A stretch of 19,705 nt of DNA from Anaerolineae bacterium. GTDB lineage: Bacteria > Chloroflexota > Anaerolineae > Anaerolineales > Villigracilaceae. Positions 6,960 to 14,955 of the stretch are shown here, one piece after another; positions within the stretch are counted from its first letter, which is position 1; every line of letters begins with the position of its first letter. The stretch spans positions 1-19,705 of the forward strand of contig JAFLCF010000075.1 in NCBI GenBank assembly GCA_017303735.1. Reading direction: 5' to 3'. A model generated the notes under the pieces. That model did not search any database, was not told the DNA's origin, and was given only the letters and a program-made list of their open reading frames with translations. Position numbers and translations under genes: made by a program.

Positions 6960-8021
6960 ATGAGAAAGTTATTCGTTTTGCTGTTATTGACCCTGCTATT
7001 GGGGACTCACATGTTGTCAGTTGATTCTGCTCTGGCAAGCCCGCATCCGCAGGTGACCTCGCCATCTCAATTGATCGATGCTGTGAATAATTTGCGCCTC
7101 TCGAATGGGTTGGCTCCATTATCCATGCATCCGATTCTGATGCAGTCTGCCCAGTCGCAAGCCGATTATATGGCGGCTACCGGAAACATCACCCACGCCC
7201 GACCATCTGGGACCTATACTCAACAATTGCTCGCACTTGGCTTTCCACTGGCAGGTGATCTTTCTCTCGGTGGTTTTCGTGCGGAGAATATCCTCAGCTC
7301 AAACGGTCCATTGGTGTGGGACGGCGTTCCGCCTGGCTGGCAGGATGCCGAACACATGAACACCATGCTTTCAGGGAATTTCACACATATTGGCGCGGGC
7401 ATATCTCAATCGGGTGATACGTATTATTATGCAGTTGATACCGCAGCTGCGACTTCTTCTGGACAACAGCAGGAGAGCGCTGCATCCGTTTTGACGAGCG
7501 TCCCGGCTGGCTCCAGTGAATCGAGCGGTGTAAGTCAATTCATGGTACCGGTTACACTGAGCACGGCAAGCCCGGACGGAAAGGTGTTTCATAAGGTGCA
7601 GTATGGTCAATCCTTGTGGAGCATTGCCATCGCCTATGGCACGACCATCAAGAATATTCAGGCATTGAACAACCTGGGCGAAGACTCAACCGTATATCAA
7701 GGGCAGGAATTGCTCGTTCTTATAGGGGCTACTCAATCTGTTGCCCCGCCAGTTGAAACGACACCAACCTTACAAGCTGAAGCAACTCCTGATCCGTTAT
7801 CCATAACTTTTCCAACAGTAACGATGACCGTGACGTTGGGGATGGTGGGACTTACTCCGAACCCTGTAAACCAGGAGCAAACAAACCCGTCGGAACCAGC
7901 TTCGCCGGAAGATGGCTCGTCAGAACCGGCTTCGTCAAGAATCCTTATCATCGTGTTGATCGTTGCCGCTTTTGTTGGTGCAGGGATGGCGGTCTGGTTA
8001 ATTCGCGACCCTAGTGGGTAG
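6960..8021 (+). CDS. Secreted CAP-domain protein with LysM domain and C-terminal membrane anchor
   Basis: 353 residues. Residues 1-27 form a signal peptide. Residues about 35-162 form a CAP (SCP/PR-1/YkwD-like) domain, with the conserved H79, AEN at 108-110 and THIGAGI at 142-148. A Ser-rich linker leads to a LysM domain at about 210-254 (VQYGQSLWSIAIAYGTT), which binds peptidoglycan. A Thr/Pro/Ser-rich stretch is followed by a hydrophobic segment near the C-terminus (ILIIVLIVAAFVGAGMAVWLI). It is therefore probably held at the outer face of the membrane and reaches into the wall. The bacterial CAP role is unsettled. The start lies three bases after the preceding pseudogene and has no clear ribosome binding site. 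Confidence 0.88.
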   Translation: MRKLFVLLLLTLLLGTHMLSVDSALASPHPQVTSPSQLIDAVNNLRLSNGLAPLSMHPILMQSAQSQADYMAATGNITHARPSGTYTQQLLALGFPLAGDLSLGGFRAENILSSNGPLVWDGVPPGWQDAEHMNTMLSGNFTHIGAGISQSGDTYYYAVDTAAATSSGQQQESAASVLTSVPAGSSESSGVSQFMVPVTLSTASPDGKVFHKVQYGQSLWSIAIAYGTTIKNIQALNNLGEDSTVYQGQELLVLIGATQSVAPPVETTPTLQAEATPDPLSITFPTVTMTVTLGMVGLTPNPVNQEQTNPSEPASPEDGSSEPASSRILIIVLIVAAFVGAGMAVWLIRDPSG

Positions 8022-8114
8022 AGTCGCGTGCATGGGTTGGCTAACGGTTCCGTTGGGTATGATTTTAAATCTTTAGTCCGTCAATTATTTGAATCTTTGA
8101 AAGGCAATAATAAA

Positions 8115-8996
8115 ATGGAAATTTCACTCGCCTTGGGAGGCGGAGGCGCAAAGGGCAATGCCCACATCGGCGTCTTGCGACGTCTTGAAAAAGAAGGCTA
8201 TAAGATCCGTTCGGTTGCAGGCACAAGTTTTGGGGGCTTGGTGGCTGTTTTTTATGCTCTTGGTTACTCGCCAAAAGAAATTCAAGCGATCTTCGAGTCT
8301 GTAAACCAAAATAATCTATATGGGCGCAGCCCCAGTGACGGACCCTCCTTGCTTGGAATGGCGGGTGTTCGTGACTTACTGGACCGGGTCATTGGAGATA
8401 AGACCTTCAAAGACACGCGCATTCCCTGTGCTGTGACGGCTGTGGATATTAACAGCGGCGCAGAAGTCATTCTCTCCGATGGCAGTTTGAAAGCCGCATT
8501 GCTTGCTACGATCGCACTGCCTGGAATTTTCCCTGTTCAAAGCTTGAATGGGTATCAATTGGTGGATGGCGGGGTGTTGAACCCTGTGCCGGTCAATGTG
8601 GCGCGGATTCTGTCGCCGGGTCTGCCTGTGGTCGCAGTGGTTTTGAATGACCCCATCGATTTGCCTGTACGCGGTTATAACCTTCCCATTCCAAGTATCG
8701 TCCCACGTCAGATCGCTGAACGCCTTGCGCGAATTTCTCTGGCGCAATCTTTGGATATTTTTCTTCGTTCTGTGGATGTTTCGAGCCGCTATGTGTCTCA
8801 TCTGCGTTTGCAAGTGGACAAGCCCGATGTTCTCGTCCGCCCGGATGTGCATACCATCAGTTTGCTAGACCAAGTGACGGTTGAAGAGGTGGCACAGAAG
8901 GGTGAAGAGGCATTGGAGCAAGTTTTGCCTGAACTCAAACGAAAAACCGCATGGATCGCCCGTCTTGGCAGGCGGGTCTTTGGAGTTGAACAATGA
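8115..8996 (+). CDS. Patatin-like phospholipase (RssA/YchK type)
   Basis: 293 residues from the ATG at 8115, preceded by GAAAGG (8099-8104). An in-frame GTG at 8028 would add 29 residues of non-conserved sequence before the domain. The patatin fold begins at once: the oxyanion motif GGGGAKG is at 8-14, the nucleophile serine is S38 in GTSFGG, and the catalytic aspartate is D151 in DGG. It is a cytoplasmic or peripheral serine lipid acyl hydrolase; bacterial substrates of this type are mostly undefined. The stop overlaps the next start by ATGA, forming a three-gene operon with a small membrane protein and an esterase. Confidence 0.9.
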   Translation: MEISLALGGGGAKGNAHIGVLRRLEKEGYKIRSVAGTSFGGLVAVFYALGYSPKEIQAIFESVNQNNLYGRSPSDGPSLLGMAGVRDLLDRVIGDKTFKDTRIPCAVTAVDINSGAEVILSDGSLKAALLATIALPGIFPVQSLNGYQLVDGGVLNPVPVNVARILSPGLPVVAVVLNDPIDLPVRGYNLPIPSIVPRQIAERLARISLAQSLDIFLRSVDVSSRYVSHLRLQVDKPDVLVRPDVHTISLLDQVTVEEVAQKGEEALEQVLPELKRKTAWIARLGRRVFGVEQ

Positions 8997-9226
8997 GTCG
9001 TGATCTCAGAAAGTATGCGCGCGATACAAATGTGCGCCTCGTCGTTGGCGCAATTCTCATGTTGTTGATCGTAGGCGTCGGGTTGATCTGGTTGATCTAC
9101 GGGTTCGGCGCAGCCGTAACCGGACTCCTTTGCATCCTCGCCGCTTTTATTCCGATTGGGTTGGTCTTTCTCTCATTATTTGGAATGGACTGGATCGTAA
9201 AACGTGCAAACCGCGATGAAGACTGA
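8993..9226 (+). CDS. Small two-helix membrane protein
   Basis: 77 residues with two predicted membrane helices (about 16-36 and 39-62), a basic N-terminus and a charged C-terminus. No recognised domain. It overlaps the patatin gene by four bases, and its end overlaps the esterase start by eleven, so all three are likely made together. It may anchor or regulate the lipases, but that is only inference from position. Confidence 0.8.
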   Translation: MSRDLRKYARDTNVRLVVGAILMLLIVGVGLIWLIYGFGAAVTGLLCILAAFIPIGLVFLSLFGMDWIVKRANRDED

Positions 9227-9884
9227 AATCCTTGAATTCAATGGCTGGACGATGCGCATTCGACCGTCTCATTCTCCGAAGCCAAATCTGCTGGTCATGA
9301 TCCACGGGCTGACAGGGGACGAAAATTCGATGTGGGTTTTTGCACGCAAATTTTCCACCGATGCTTATATCATCGCGCCGCGTGCGCCGCATCCAGCTAA
9401 CCCGCAGGGGTTTTCATGGCGACCCAATCCTTTGAGCGTTGAAGAAGCTCAATTGAATCAGCATAAACGCCCAGGGCTGGATGTGCTCTTGCCTCCTTCC
9501 GAGGCGTTGATAAAGCTTGTAGATGAGTATTCCGCTTCGGTTGGGGTGGAGGCGGGTCAATTCGATGCGATCGGTTTTAGCCAGGGCGGGGCAATGGTCA
9601 ACGTGTTGGGAATGCTGTTCCCGCATCGTATCCGCAAAATGGGAGTGTTGGCGGGATTTGTCCCTTCTGGTTTGGAGGAACAGATCGCGGCTCGTGTACT
9701 TATGGGCAAACAGATTTTTGTCGCGCACGGCACGCAAGATGAAATGGTGCCTATTGACCGCGCCCGCGCTTCCATGGAATTGCTTGAGCAGGCAGGCGCT
9801 TTGATCACCTATTGTGAAGATGAAGTGGGGCATAAGTTAAGCTCGAATTGTCTGCGCGCTTTGGAAACCTACCTTACAAATTAA
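9216..9884 (+). CDS. Alpha/beta-hydrolase esterase (carboxylesterase/phospholipase family)
   Basis: 222 residues from the ATG at 9216; a GTG at 9204 is an alternative four codons earlier. The fold is a compact esterase like YpfH/acyl-protein thioesterase: MIHGLTGDE supplies the oxyanion loop, S122 in GFSQGG is the nucleophile, D175 in GTQDEMVP and H206 in GHK complete the triad. There is no signal peptide. Third gene of the operon with the patatin-like lipase. Likely a short-chain or lysophospholipid ester hydrolase; the substrate is not certain. Confidence 0.88.
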   Translation: MKTEILEFNGWTMRIRPSHSPKPNLLVMIHGLTGDENSMWVFARKFSTDAYIIAPRAPHPANPQGFSWRPNPLSVEEAQLNQHKRPGLDVLLPPSEALIKLVDEYSASVGVEAGQFDAIGFSQGGAMVNVLGMLFPHRIRKMGVLAGFVPSGLEEQIAARVLMGKQIFVAHGTQDEMVPIDRARASMELLEQAGALITYCEDEVGHKLSSNCLRALETYLTN

Positions 9885-9903
9885 TCTCACTCTCACCGCG
9901 CTG

Positions 9904-9932
9904 TTGACGCTGTTTTTGTTTGCAGGTATGCT
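9904..9932 (+). promoter_or_regulatory. Sigma-70-type promoter for the L,D-transpeptidase gene
   Basis: TTGACG (9904-9909) and TATGCT (9927-9932) are separated by 17 bases. They lie 84 bases before the ATG at 10016, so the transcript would carry a leader with two hairpins. Confidence 0.5.
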
Positions 9933-9950
9933 TATCCTTGAAAAACTTGT

Positions 9951-9993
9951 GGGTCACGCTAAAAGCGTGGCTGTCACGCTAAAAGCGTGACCT
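9951..9993. repeat. Tandem pair of palindromes in the leader
   Basis: The 16-mer TCACGCTAAAAGCGTG occurs at 9954 and again at 9974. Each copy is a 6-bp hairpin (CACGCT/AGCGTG). The outer arms GGTCACGCT (9952-9960) and AGCGTGACC (9984-9992) can also pair with each other, and a T-rich stretch (CTACTTTTT) follows. This gives two competing folds, one of them terminator-like. Confidence 0.7.
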
Positions 9994-10015
9994 ACTTTTT
10001 AACTTAGGTGAAAAA

Positions 10016-11182
10016 ATGAGAAACTATATTTCTCGACGTGATTTTATAAAACTGGCAGGGTTGGGTTTGGGTGCCATGGCATTTAAACCGATCTCTGGCT
10101 ATGAGCTGGACTATCGCTGGGATATGTTCAGCCAGCCCAAACGTTTGCCGCAATTTCCTGCCGCTGAGATCATTGGGCGTGTGGTGGTGCCCGATGTGGA
10201 TATTCGTAGCCGACCCACGAATGATGCCGGGCTGAATACTTCGATTGGCAAGGTTGGTGCAGATACGCTTTTCGAGTGGGGGCGTGAAGTGGTGGGGAAC
10301 GTAGTGGGTGGTTTATCCAATCAGCGTTATGTTGAAACCCCTCAGGGATACGTCTACGCTTCAATGCTGCAACCGACGCGGAATCTGCCGAACACGCCCG
10401 TAACGGAACTTCCCAATGGGCAGGGCTTTTGGGCAGAAGTGACCGTTCCGTATGTTGACCTGGCGCATGAAGGTCAGGTGGCATCTCCTTGGATGCAGGA
10501 TTTAATTAAGTACGCCTTCCCGCCGCGTTTGTATTATGGGCAGGTGGTCTGGATCGATCAGGTCCGCACGAGCAGTGGCTTCCCGGAATATCGTTGGAAT
10601 GAAGATGCCAATGGGCGTGGGTATGGCTATGGCGCTTATGGTGAGTTCTTCTGGGGAGATGGCGCTGCATTCAAGATCCTTACCGATGCCGATGTCGCTC
10701 CCATCAACCCTGATGTAGACCCCAACGAAAAAACCATTTCGGTTAATCTCGATTATCAAACCCTTTCTTGTATGGAAGGATCTCGCGAAGTCTTCTTCTG
10801 CCGTATCGCCAGTGGATTAAAGTATCTCGACCCCGCCACCGGCACGCCCGTCGATTACTCCACCCCGGTTGGGACGTTGTTCACGCATTGGAAGATCGTC
10901 TCCAAGAATATGACCGCCGGTTCAGATGGAGCGGGGTATTCCACACCTGCTGTTCCCTGGTGTACGTTTATTAGTGGTGATGGCATTGCCATCCATGGCG
11001 TGTTCTGGCACAATGCCTTTGGTGAACGCCGTTCGCATGGCTGTATAAATGTGTTGCCAGAAGAAGCCAAGTGGATATTCCGCTGGACGACCCCTTACGT
11101 TTCACTTGTCGCGGGTGAAGAGCGTCGTTCCTTACCAGACCACGGCACCATCGTCAATTCAGACGAAACAAAGTTCCTATAG
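10016..11182 (+). CDS. Tat-exported L,D-transpeptidase (YkuD domain)
   Basis: 388 residues. The N-terminus has a twin-arginine signal (SRRDFIK at 6-12, then a hydrophobic stretch), so the protein is exported folded or as a lipid-free wall enzyme. Residues about 50-125 resemble an SH3-like domain (VVVPDVDIRSRP). The YkuD domain fills the C-terminal part, with the catalytic signature from H327 (HGVFWH) to SHGCIN at 340-345; C343 is the nucleophile. The enzyme makes 3-3 cross-links in peptidoglycan or attaches proteins to it. AGGTG (10005-10009) is a good ribosome binding site. Confidence 0.92.
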   Translation: MRNYISRRDFIKLAGLGLGAMAFKPISGYELDYRWDMFSQPKRLPQFPAAEIIGRVVVPDVDIRSRPTNDAGLNTSIGKVGADTLFEWGREVVGNVVGGLSNQRYVETPQGYVYASMLQPTRNLPNTPVTELPNGQGFWAEVTVPYVDLAHEGQVASPWMQDLIKYAFPPRLYYGQVVWIDQVRTSSGFPEYRWNEDANGRGYGYGAYGEFFWGDGAAFKILTDADVAPINPDVDPNEKTISVNLDYQTLSCMEGSREVFFCRIASGLKYLDPATGTPVDYSTPVGTLFTHWKIVSKNMTAGSDGAGYSTPAVPWCTFISGDGIAIHGVFWHNAFGERRSHGCINVLPEEAKWIFRWTTPYVSLVAGEERRSLPDHGTIVNSDETKFL

Positions 11183-11185
11183 TCT

Positions 11186-11221
11186 TTCGTTCTTTCGGGA
11201 GCTTAGCCCCGAAAGAACGAA
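11186..11221. terminator. Strong hairpin after the L,D-transpeptidase gene
   Basis: A perfect 14-bp stem (11186-11199 with 11208-11221; arms TTCGTTCTTTCGGG and its complement) has an 8-base loop and starts four bases after the stop codon. No U-tract follows on either strand, so it may act as a 3' end stabiliser or a weak terminator. Confidence 0.6.
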
Positions 11222-11266
11222 TAAGAAATATACCTAACCCATACAAATTTCACGAGAAGAGCATCC

Positions 11267-11998
11267 ATGGATATTTCAAATATTACCGTTTGGCTCGCCC
11301 TGCTTGCCGGGTTGGCTTCCTTCCTTTCTCCTTGCGTGTTTTCGCTGGTTCCAGCCTATGTTGGTTATCTGGGCGGCATCGCTGCGGGGAGCGGCACACC
11401 GGGTGAAAAACCCAGCCGCTGGCTAACCTTCTCGCATGGGCTTGCCTTTGTGTTGGGCTTTAGCATCGTGTTCGTCCTATTGGGCGTGGCGGCTTCGTTT
11501 GCAGGCGGCTTGCTTTACGATCTGCGTTATTGGCTTTCCAAGATCGGCGGCATTGTTGTGATCATCTTTGGTTTGCACATGATCGGCGTATTTCACATTC
11601 CCTTCCTTTCCTACGATACCCGCGTTCAAAAAGCCCCTGATCCAAAGCTGGGCTATCTATCTTCAGCCATGATGGGCGTCTTCTTCTCTGCGGGATGGTC
11701 TCCCTGTGTAGGCCCCGTCCTCGGTGCGATTCTGACTCTCGCCATCAACGGCGGATCGGTCTCCCAAGGGGCAACGCTTCTTTCTTTCTATTCGGCTGGT
11801 CTTGCCATCCCATTCCTTCTCGCCGCCTTGGGCATTGGTTGGGTCACCACCACTTTACGCAAATACAATAAAGTGATGCGCTATGTTGAGATCGGCATGG
11901 GCGTTATTTTGGTCATCATTGGTATTATGCTCTTTTCAGGTACGTTTGAGATCATTGCCCAGCGTGGTCAATTCTTTTTCTATGACTTTGGTCTGTAA
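11267..11998 (+). CDS. ccdA: Cytochrome c biogenesis/thiol reductant transporter CcdA
   Basis: 243 residues, about six hydrophobic membrane helices. The two redox cysteines sit in the typical places: C23 in FLSPCVFSLVPAY and C147 in AGWSPCVGP. CcdA passes electrons from cytoplasmic thioredoxin across the membrane to exported thiol proteins. GAGAAGAG before the ATG is the ribosome binding site. The next gene has an N-terminal thioredoxin-fold domain, an apt cytoplasmic or membrane partner, although a terminator-like hairpin separates the two. Confidence 0.93.
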   Translation: MDISNITVWLALLAGLASFLSPCVFSLVPAYVGYLGGIAAGSGTPGEKPSRWLTFSHGLAFVLGFSIVFVLLGVAASFAGGLLYDLRYWLSKIGGIVVIIFGLHMIGVFHIPFLSYDTRVQKAPDPKLGYLSSAMMGVFFSAGWSPCVGPVLGAILTLAINGGSVSQGATLLSFYSAGLAIPFLLAALGIGWVTTTLRKYNKVMRYVEIGMGVILVIIGIMLFSGTFEIIAQRGQFFFYDFGL

Positions 11999-12018
11999 AC
12001 ATTAATTCATATCCATTC

Positions 12019-12064
12019 ATCCCGCAGGGTTCGTAGACTTTAGCCTTCCTGCGGGATTTATATT
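12019..12064 (+). terminator. Rho-independent-type terminator after ccdA
   Basis: ATCCCGCAGG (12019-12028) pairs exactly with CCTGCGGGAT (12048-12057), 19-base loop, followed by a T-rich stretch (TTATATTTT). It ends the ccdA transcript at least in part. Confidence 0.65.
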
Positions 12065-12087
12065 TTGAAACTACAGGACATTCACCA

Positions 12088-13098
12088 ATGCTCAATGTTA
12101 CCTTGTTCACCAAAAAAGACTGCCCGCCTTGTGACGAGCTCAAAGCCGACCTGGCTGCGCTTCAAGCCCAGTTCCCACACCGCTTGGCGGAAGTGGATAT
12201 TGAGTCCGATGCTGCCATCTTTGAAAAATACCGGAATATCGTTCCGGCACTGGAGGTTGGTCCTTATAAGATTCAAGCGCCCATCTCGCGCCAAAAATTG
12301 CAAATGACCCTCGGCGCAGCCTTCGACCGCAAGAATCAACTTGAGAAGCTGGACGATCCTGTTTATAAATTCCGTACGGAGAAAGGAAAGACCTTGACCA
12401 CTGGAGACCGCGTTTCTTTTTGGATCGCCAAACGTTATTTACTGATCCTGAATTTGTTCATGCTGTTTTACGTCGGATTGCCCCTGCTGGCTCCCACGCT
12501 CATGAAGCTCGGCGCAGAAGCCCCCGCACAGTTGATCTACCGCATGTATAAACCGCTTTGCCATCAATTTGGCTTTCGCTCCTTCTTTCTATTTGGCGAG
12601 CAGCCATTCTATCCGCTGGCAGAGGCAAATGTAGCGGGCTACAAAACCTTTGAAGAAGCCACCGGCATCACCGGCGTGGACGACCCCTACAGCATCACCC
12701 GCTTCGATGCGCGTAATTACATCGGCAGCGAAACCGTCGGATATAAAACCGCTTTATGCCAGCGTGATATTGCCATCTATCTTGCGATCCTTGTTTTCGG
12801 TGTTGTCTATGGTCTAACCGGTCGTCGATTTAAATCGCTGCATTGGCTGGCGTGGCTTTTGCTGGGCATTGCCCCGATCGGTCTCGATGGCTTCTCGCAA
12901 CTCTTCAGCCAGTTTAATGGGGAGTGGCTCAACGCCCTCGTGCCGTATCGTGAAAGCACGCCTTATCTGCGGGCGTTCACCGGTGCGCTCTTCGGTTTAT
13001 TCACTGCCTGGTTTGCCTATCCCAACATCGAAGAATCAATGGCAGAGACCCGTCAGTATTATGTCAAAAAATCCGCGGTGATCGAGGCGTCTGAATAA
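12088..13098 (+). CDS. Fusion of glutaredoxin-like domain and DUF2085 membrane protein
   Basis: 336 residues. Residues 1 to about 75 form a glutaredoxin/thioredoxin-like domain (VTLFTKKDCPPC, with C12 and C15 as the CxxC pair, and a VPALEV strand near residue 55). After a linker, membrane helices start at about residue 111. The second half resembles DUF2085: CHQ at 158-160 in YKPLCHQFGF and C224 in ALCQRD, conserved polar motifs beside the membrane. Position next to ccdA suggests a thiol relay, with the soluble domain on the inside. The stop overlaps pgeF by one base. DUF2085 has no known function, so the role is inference. Confidence 0.82.
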   Translation: MLNVTLFTKKDCPPCDELKADLAALQAQFPHRLAEVDIESDAAIFEKYRNIVPALEVGPYKIQAPISRQKLQMTLGAAFDRKNQLEKLDDPVYKFRTEKGKTLTTGDRVSFWIAKRYLLILNLFMLFYVGLPLLAPTLMKLGAEAPAQLIYRMYKPLCHQFGFRSFFLFGEQPFYPLAEANVAGYKTFEEATGITGVDDPYSITRFDARNYIGSETVGYKTALCQRDIAIYLAILVFGVVYGLTGRRFKSLHWLAWLLLGIAPIGLDGFSQLFSQFNGEWLNALVPYRESTPYLRAFTGALFGLFTAWFAYPNIEESMAETRQYYVKKSAVIEASE

Positions 13099-13877
13099 TG
13101 CCTTTTGAACATTCCGACGGACTGCGTTATTACCGTTTTGATATCTTTTCAAAAAATGTAATGAACGCTGTGTTTACCCGGCAGGGAGGCATCAGCCCTG
13201 CGCCATGGACGTCACTCAACCTGAGCATCTCGGTGGGGGATGACCCCGCCCGAGTGGCAGAAAATCGGGTGCATGCCTTTAATTCATTAGGACGTAACCC
13301 CGCCTCTCTCCACGACGTGTGGCTGGTCCACGGCACAGACGTTGTCTATGCTGATGCTCCGCGCCCTCAGCAAGCAACCGTTCAAAAAGCCGACATTCTT
13401 TTTACCGATAATCCTGAAGTCTCGCTCTTCATGCGTTTTGCAGATTGTGTTCCCTTGCTTTTTCATGACCCCAAAAAGAAAGTCATTGGCATTTCGCATG
13501 CCGGTTGGATGGGAACCGTGAAAGGCGTAGCTGAAGTTTCGATCAAAGCCATGCAGGAAAGATATGGCTCGAACCCGGGCGATATCGTGGTGGGAATCGG
13601 TCCATCCATTAGTGTGGACCACTACGAAGTGGGCGAAGAAGTCGCTGTGCAATTCCGCGAAAAATACGGCGATGATTCCGAGAAGGTCTTGCAGATGCGA
13701 GACGGGAAAATCCATCTCGATTTGTGGACGGCGAATGCCCTGCAATTGCAAAAGATGGGCGTTGAACAGATTCAGATCTCGGGTTTGTGTACCGCCTGTG
13801 GGCTCGACGATTGGTATTCTCACCGCGCCGAAAAAGGCAAGACCGGTCGCTTTGGGGCGTTGTTGGCATTGCAGTAG
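13098..13877 (+). CDS. pgeF: PgeF/YfiH family (purine nucleoside phosphorylase, laccase-domain protein)
   Basis: 259 residues, usual length. FTRQGGISPAPW opens the domain. The metal-binding triad is present: H78 in VHGTD, C117 in DCVPLL and H134 in HAGW. GIGPSI and the C-terminal CTACGLDDWYSHR signature complete the family. Members were called polyphenol oxidases; YfiH/PgeF of E. coli is linked to peptidoglycan fidelity, and relatives show purine nucleoside phosphorylase/adenosine deaminase activity. It lies just before yggS, as ylmD lies before ylmE in Firmicutes. Confidence 0.92.
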   Translation: MPFEHSDGLRYYRFDIFSKNVMNAVFTRQGGISPAPWTSLNLSISVGDDPARVAENRVHAFNSLGRNPASLHDVWLVHGTDVVYADAPRPQQATVQKADILFTDNPEVSLFMRFADCVPLLFHDPKKKVIGISHAGWMGTVKGVAEVSIKAMQERYGSNPGDIVVGIGPSISVDHYEVGEEVAVQFREKYGDDSEKVLQMRDGKIHLDLWTANALQLQKMGVEQIQISGLCTACGLDDWYSHRAEKGKTGRFGALLALQ

Positions 13878-13955
13878 AAAAGCCAACAGAGAAGCTGAAA
13901 ATTTGAGTTTGGCGAACAGGTCGAACGTCTGTGTGAGGCGGAGTAAAATTAAGCT

Positions 13956-14696
13956 ATGAGTGAATTAGTGAAATCCATCCGCGAACGATATTTGAAAACG
14001 CTGGATGTTATCGCATCCGCGGCGAAACGATCTGGGCGGAGTGCAGATGCGGTGCAGCTGGTCGTGGTCACCAAATCACAGCCAGTGGATGTGGTACGCG
14101 CGGCGATCGAAGCGGGGGCGGTCATCCTCGGTGAAAATTATGCCGAAGAAGGTGTTACGAAAATTCAATCTTTGAGCGATTTTTCTGCGGTAGAATGGCA
14201 CATGATCGGTCACGTGCAGAGCCGAAAGGCGGCGCTAATCGCACAGAACTTTAACTTTATGCATTCGCTAGACAGCCTAAAACTCGCCAAACGGCTGGAT
14301 CGTTTTTGCGGTGAGTTCGGGCGCACCCTGCCTGTGTTGTTGGAATTCAACGTGGGCGGTGAGGCGAGCAAAGGCGGCTGGGAGGCTTCGGATGAAACGC
14401 GTTGGGCGGGCTTGGCAGATGAGATCGCTGAGGTCATTGCCCTTCCAAATTTGCGTGTGCATGGGCTGATGTCCATGCCGCCATTGGGCAAGTCTGCGGA
14501 ATCTTCGCGCCCATACTTTAAAAAGTTAAAGCGATTGCAGGAATTCCTTACCAGTCAGTTTCGGGGCGCGGACTTTGCCGAGCTTTCGATGGGAACGAGC
14601 ACAGATTATGAAGTTGCTGTTGAAGAAGGTGCAACCTTCGTGCGGGTGGGGACGGCGATCGTTGGTCCGAGAAACTATTCATTGGAGACTGCATGA
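13956..14696 (+). CDS. yggS: YggS family PLP homeostasis protein
   Basis: 246 residues, a single TIM-barrel-like domain. K40 in VVVTKSQP is the PLP lysine. GENYAEE, WHMIGHVQSRK and LSMGTSTDYEVAVEEGATFVRVGTAIVG are the family signatures, with Thr in place of the more usual Met in LSMGMS. The protein stores and delivers PLP and shows no catalysis of its own. GAGGCGGAG (13935-13943) is the likely ribosome binding site, though 12 bases from the ATG. It overlaps yggT by ATGA. Confidence 0.93.
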   Translation: MSELVKSIRERYLKTLDVIASAAKRSGRSADAVQLVVVTKSQPVDVVRAAIEAGAVILGENYAEEGVTKIQSLSDFSAVEWHMIGHVQSRKAALIAQNFNFMHSLDSLKLAKRLDRFCGEFGRTLPVLLEFNVGGEASKGGWEASDETRWAGLADEIAEVIALPNLRVHGLMSMPPLGKSAESSRPYFKKLKRLQEFLTSQFRGADFAELSMGTSTDYEVAVEEGATFVRVGTAIVGPRNYSLETA

Positions 14697-14947
14697 GCGG
14701 CAATGAGATCATCAATTTGTTCATTTTGTTTTTGGATTTTTTCACGTGGGTTGTGATCGCATCTTCCCTGCTTTCTTTTTTTCTTCCGCCTGCTCATCCC
14801 GTGCGGGAGGCGTTGGGGCGTATCGTGGATCCCTTTCTGAATCCGATTCGTAACCTGATGCCCAGCGCTGGTGGGTTGGACTTTAGTCCGTTGATCTTGA
14901 TCCTGGCGATCGAGTTCGTAACTATTTTTCTTCGTTCATTGTTGTGA
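14693..14947 (+). CDS. yggT: YggT family membrane protein
   Basis: 84 residues with two membrane helices (about 6-31 and 64-83) and the signature DPFLNPIRNLMP (46-57) between them. Single YGGT repeat, as in Gram-positive YlmG. Genes of this family sit beside yggS across bacteria; roles in septum or membrane organisation and osmotic tolerance have been reported. It overlaps the yggS stop by four bases. Confidence 0.92.
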   Translation: MSGNEIINLFILFLDFFTWVVIASSLLSFFLPPAHPVREALGRIVDPFLNPIRNLMPSAGGLDFSPLILILAIEFVTIFLRSLL

Positions 14948-14955
14948 GGTGAATC

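Noticed and set aside
8037..8063. TTGGCT and TATGAT as a promoter for the patatin gene
   Set aside because: Spacing is only 15 bases and both boxes are weak; kept out of the feature list.
8376..8852. 158-codon - strand frame opposite the patatin gene
   Set aside because: Shadow of a conserved catalytic region; composition rich in Arg, Gln and His without pattern.
13287..13886. 199-codon - strand frame opposite pgeF
   Set aside because: The + strand carries all pgeF signatures; the - frame has no domain.
13944..13949. TAAAAT six bases before yggS as a further leaderless start
   Set aside because: GAGGCGGAG just upstream is a usable ribosome binding site and no -35 box fits.
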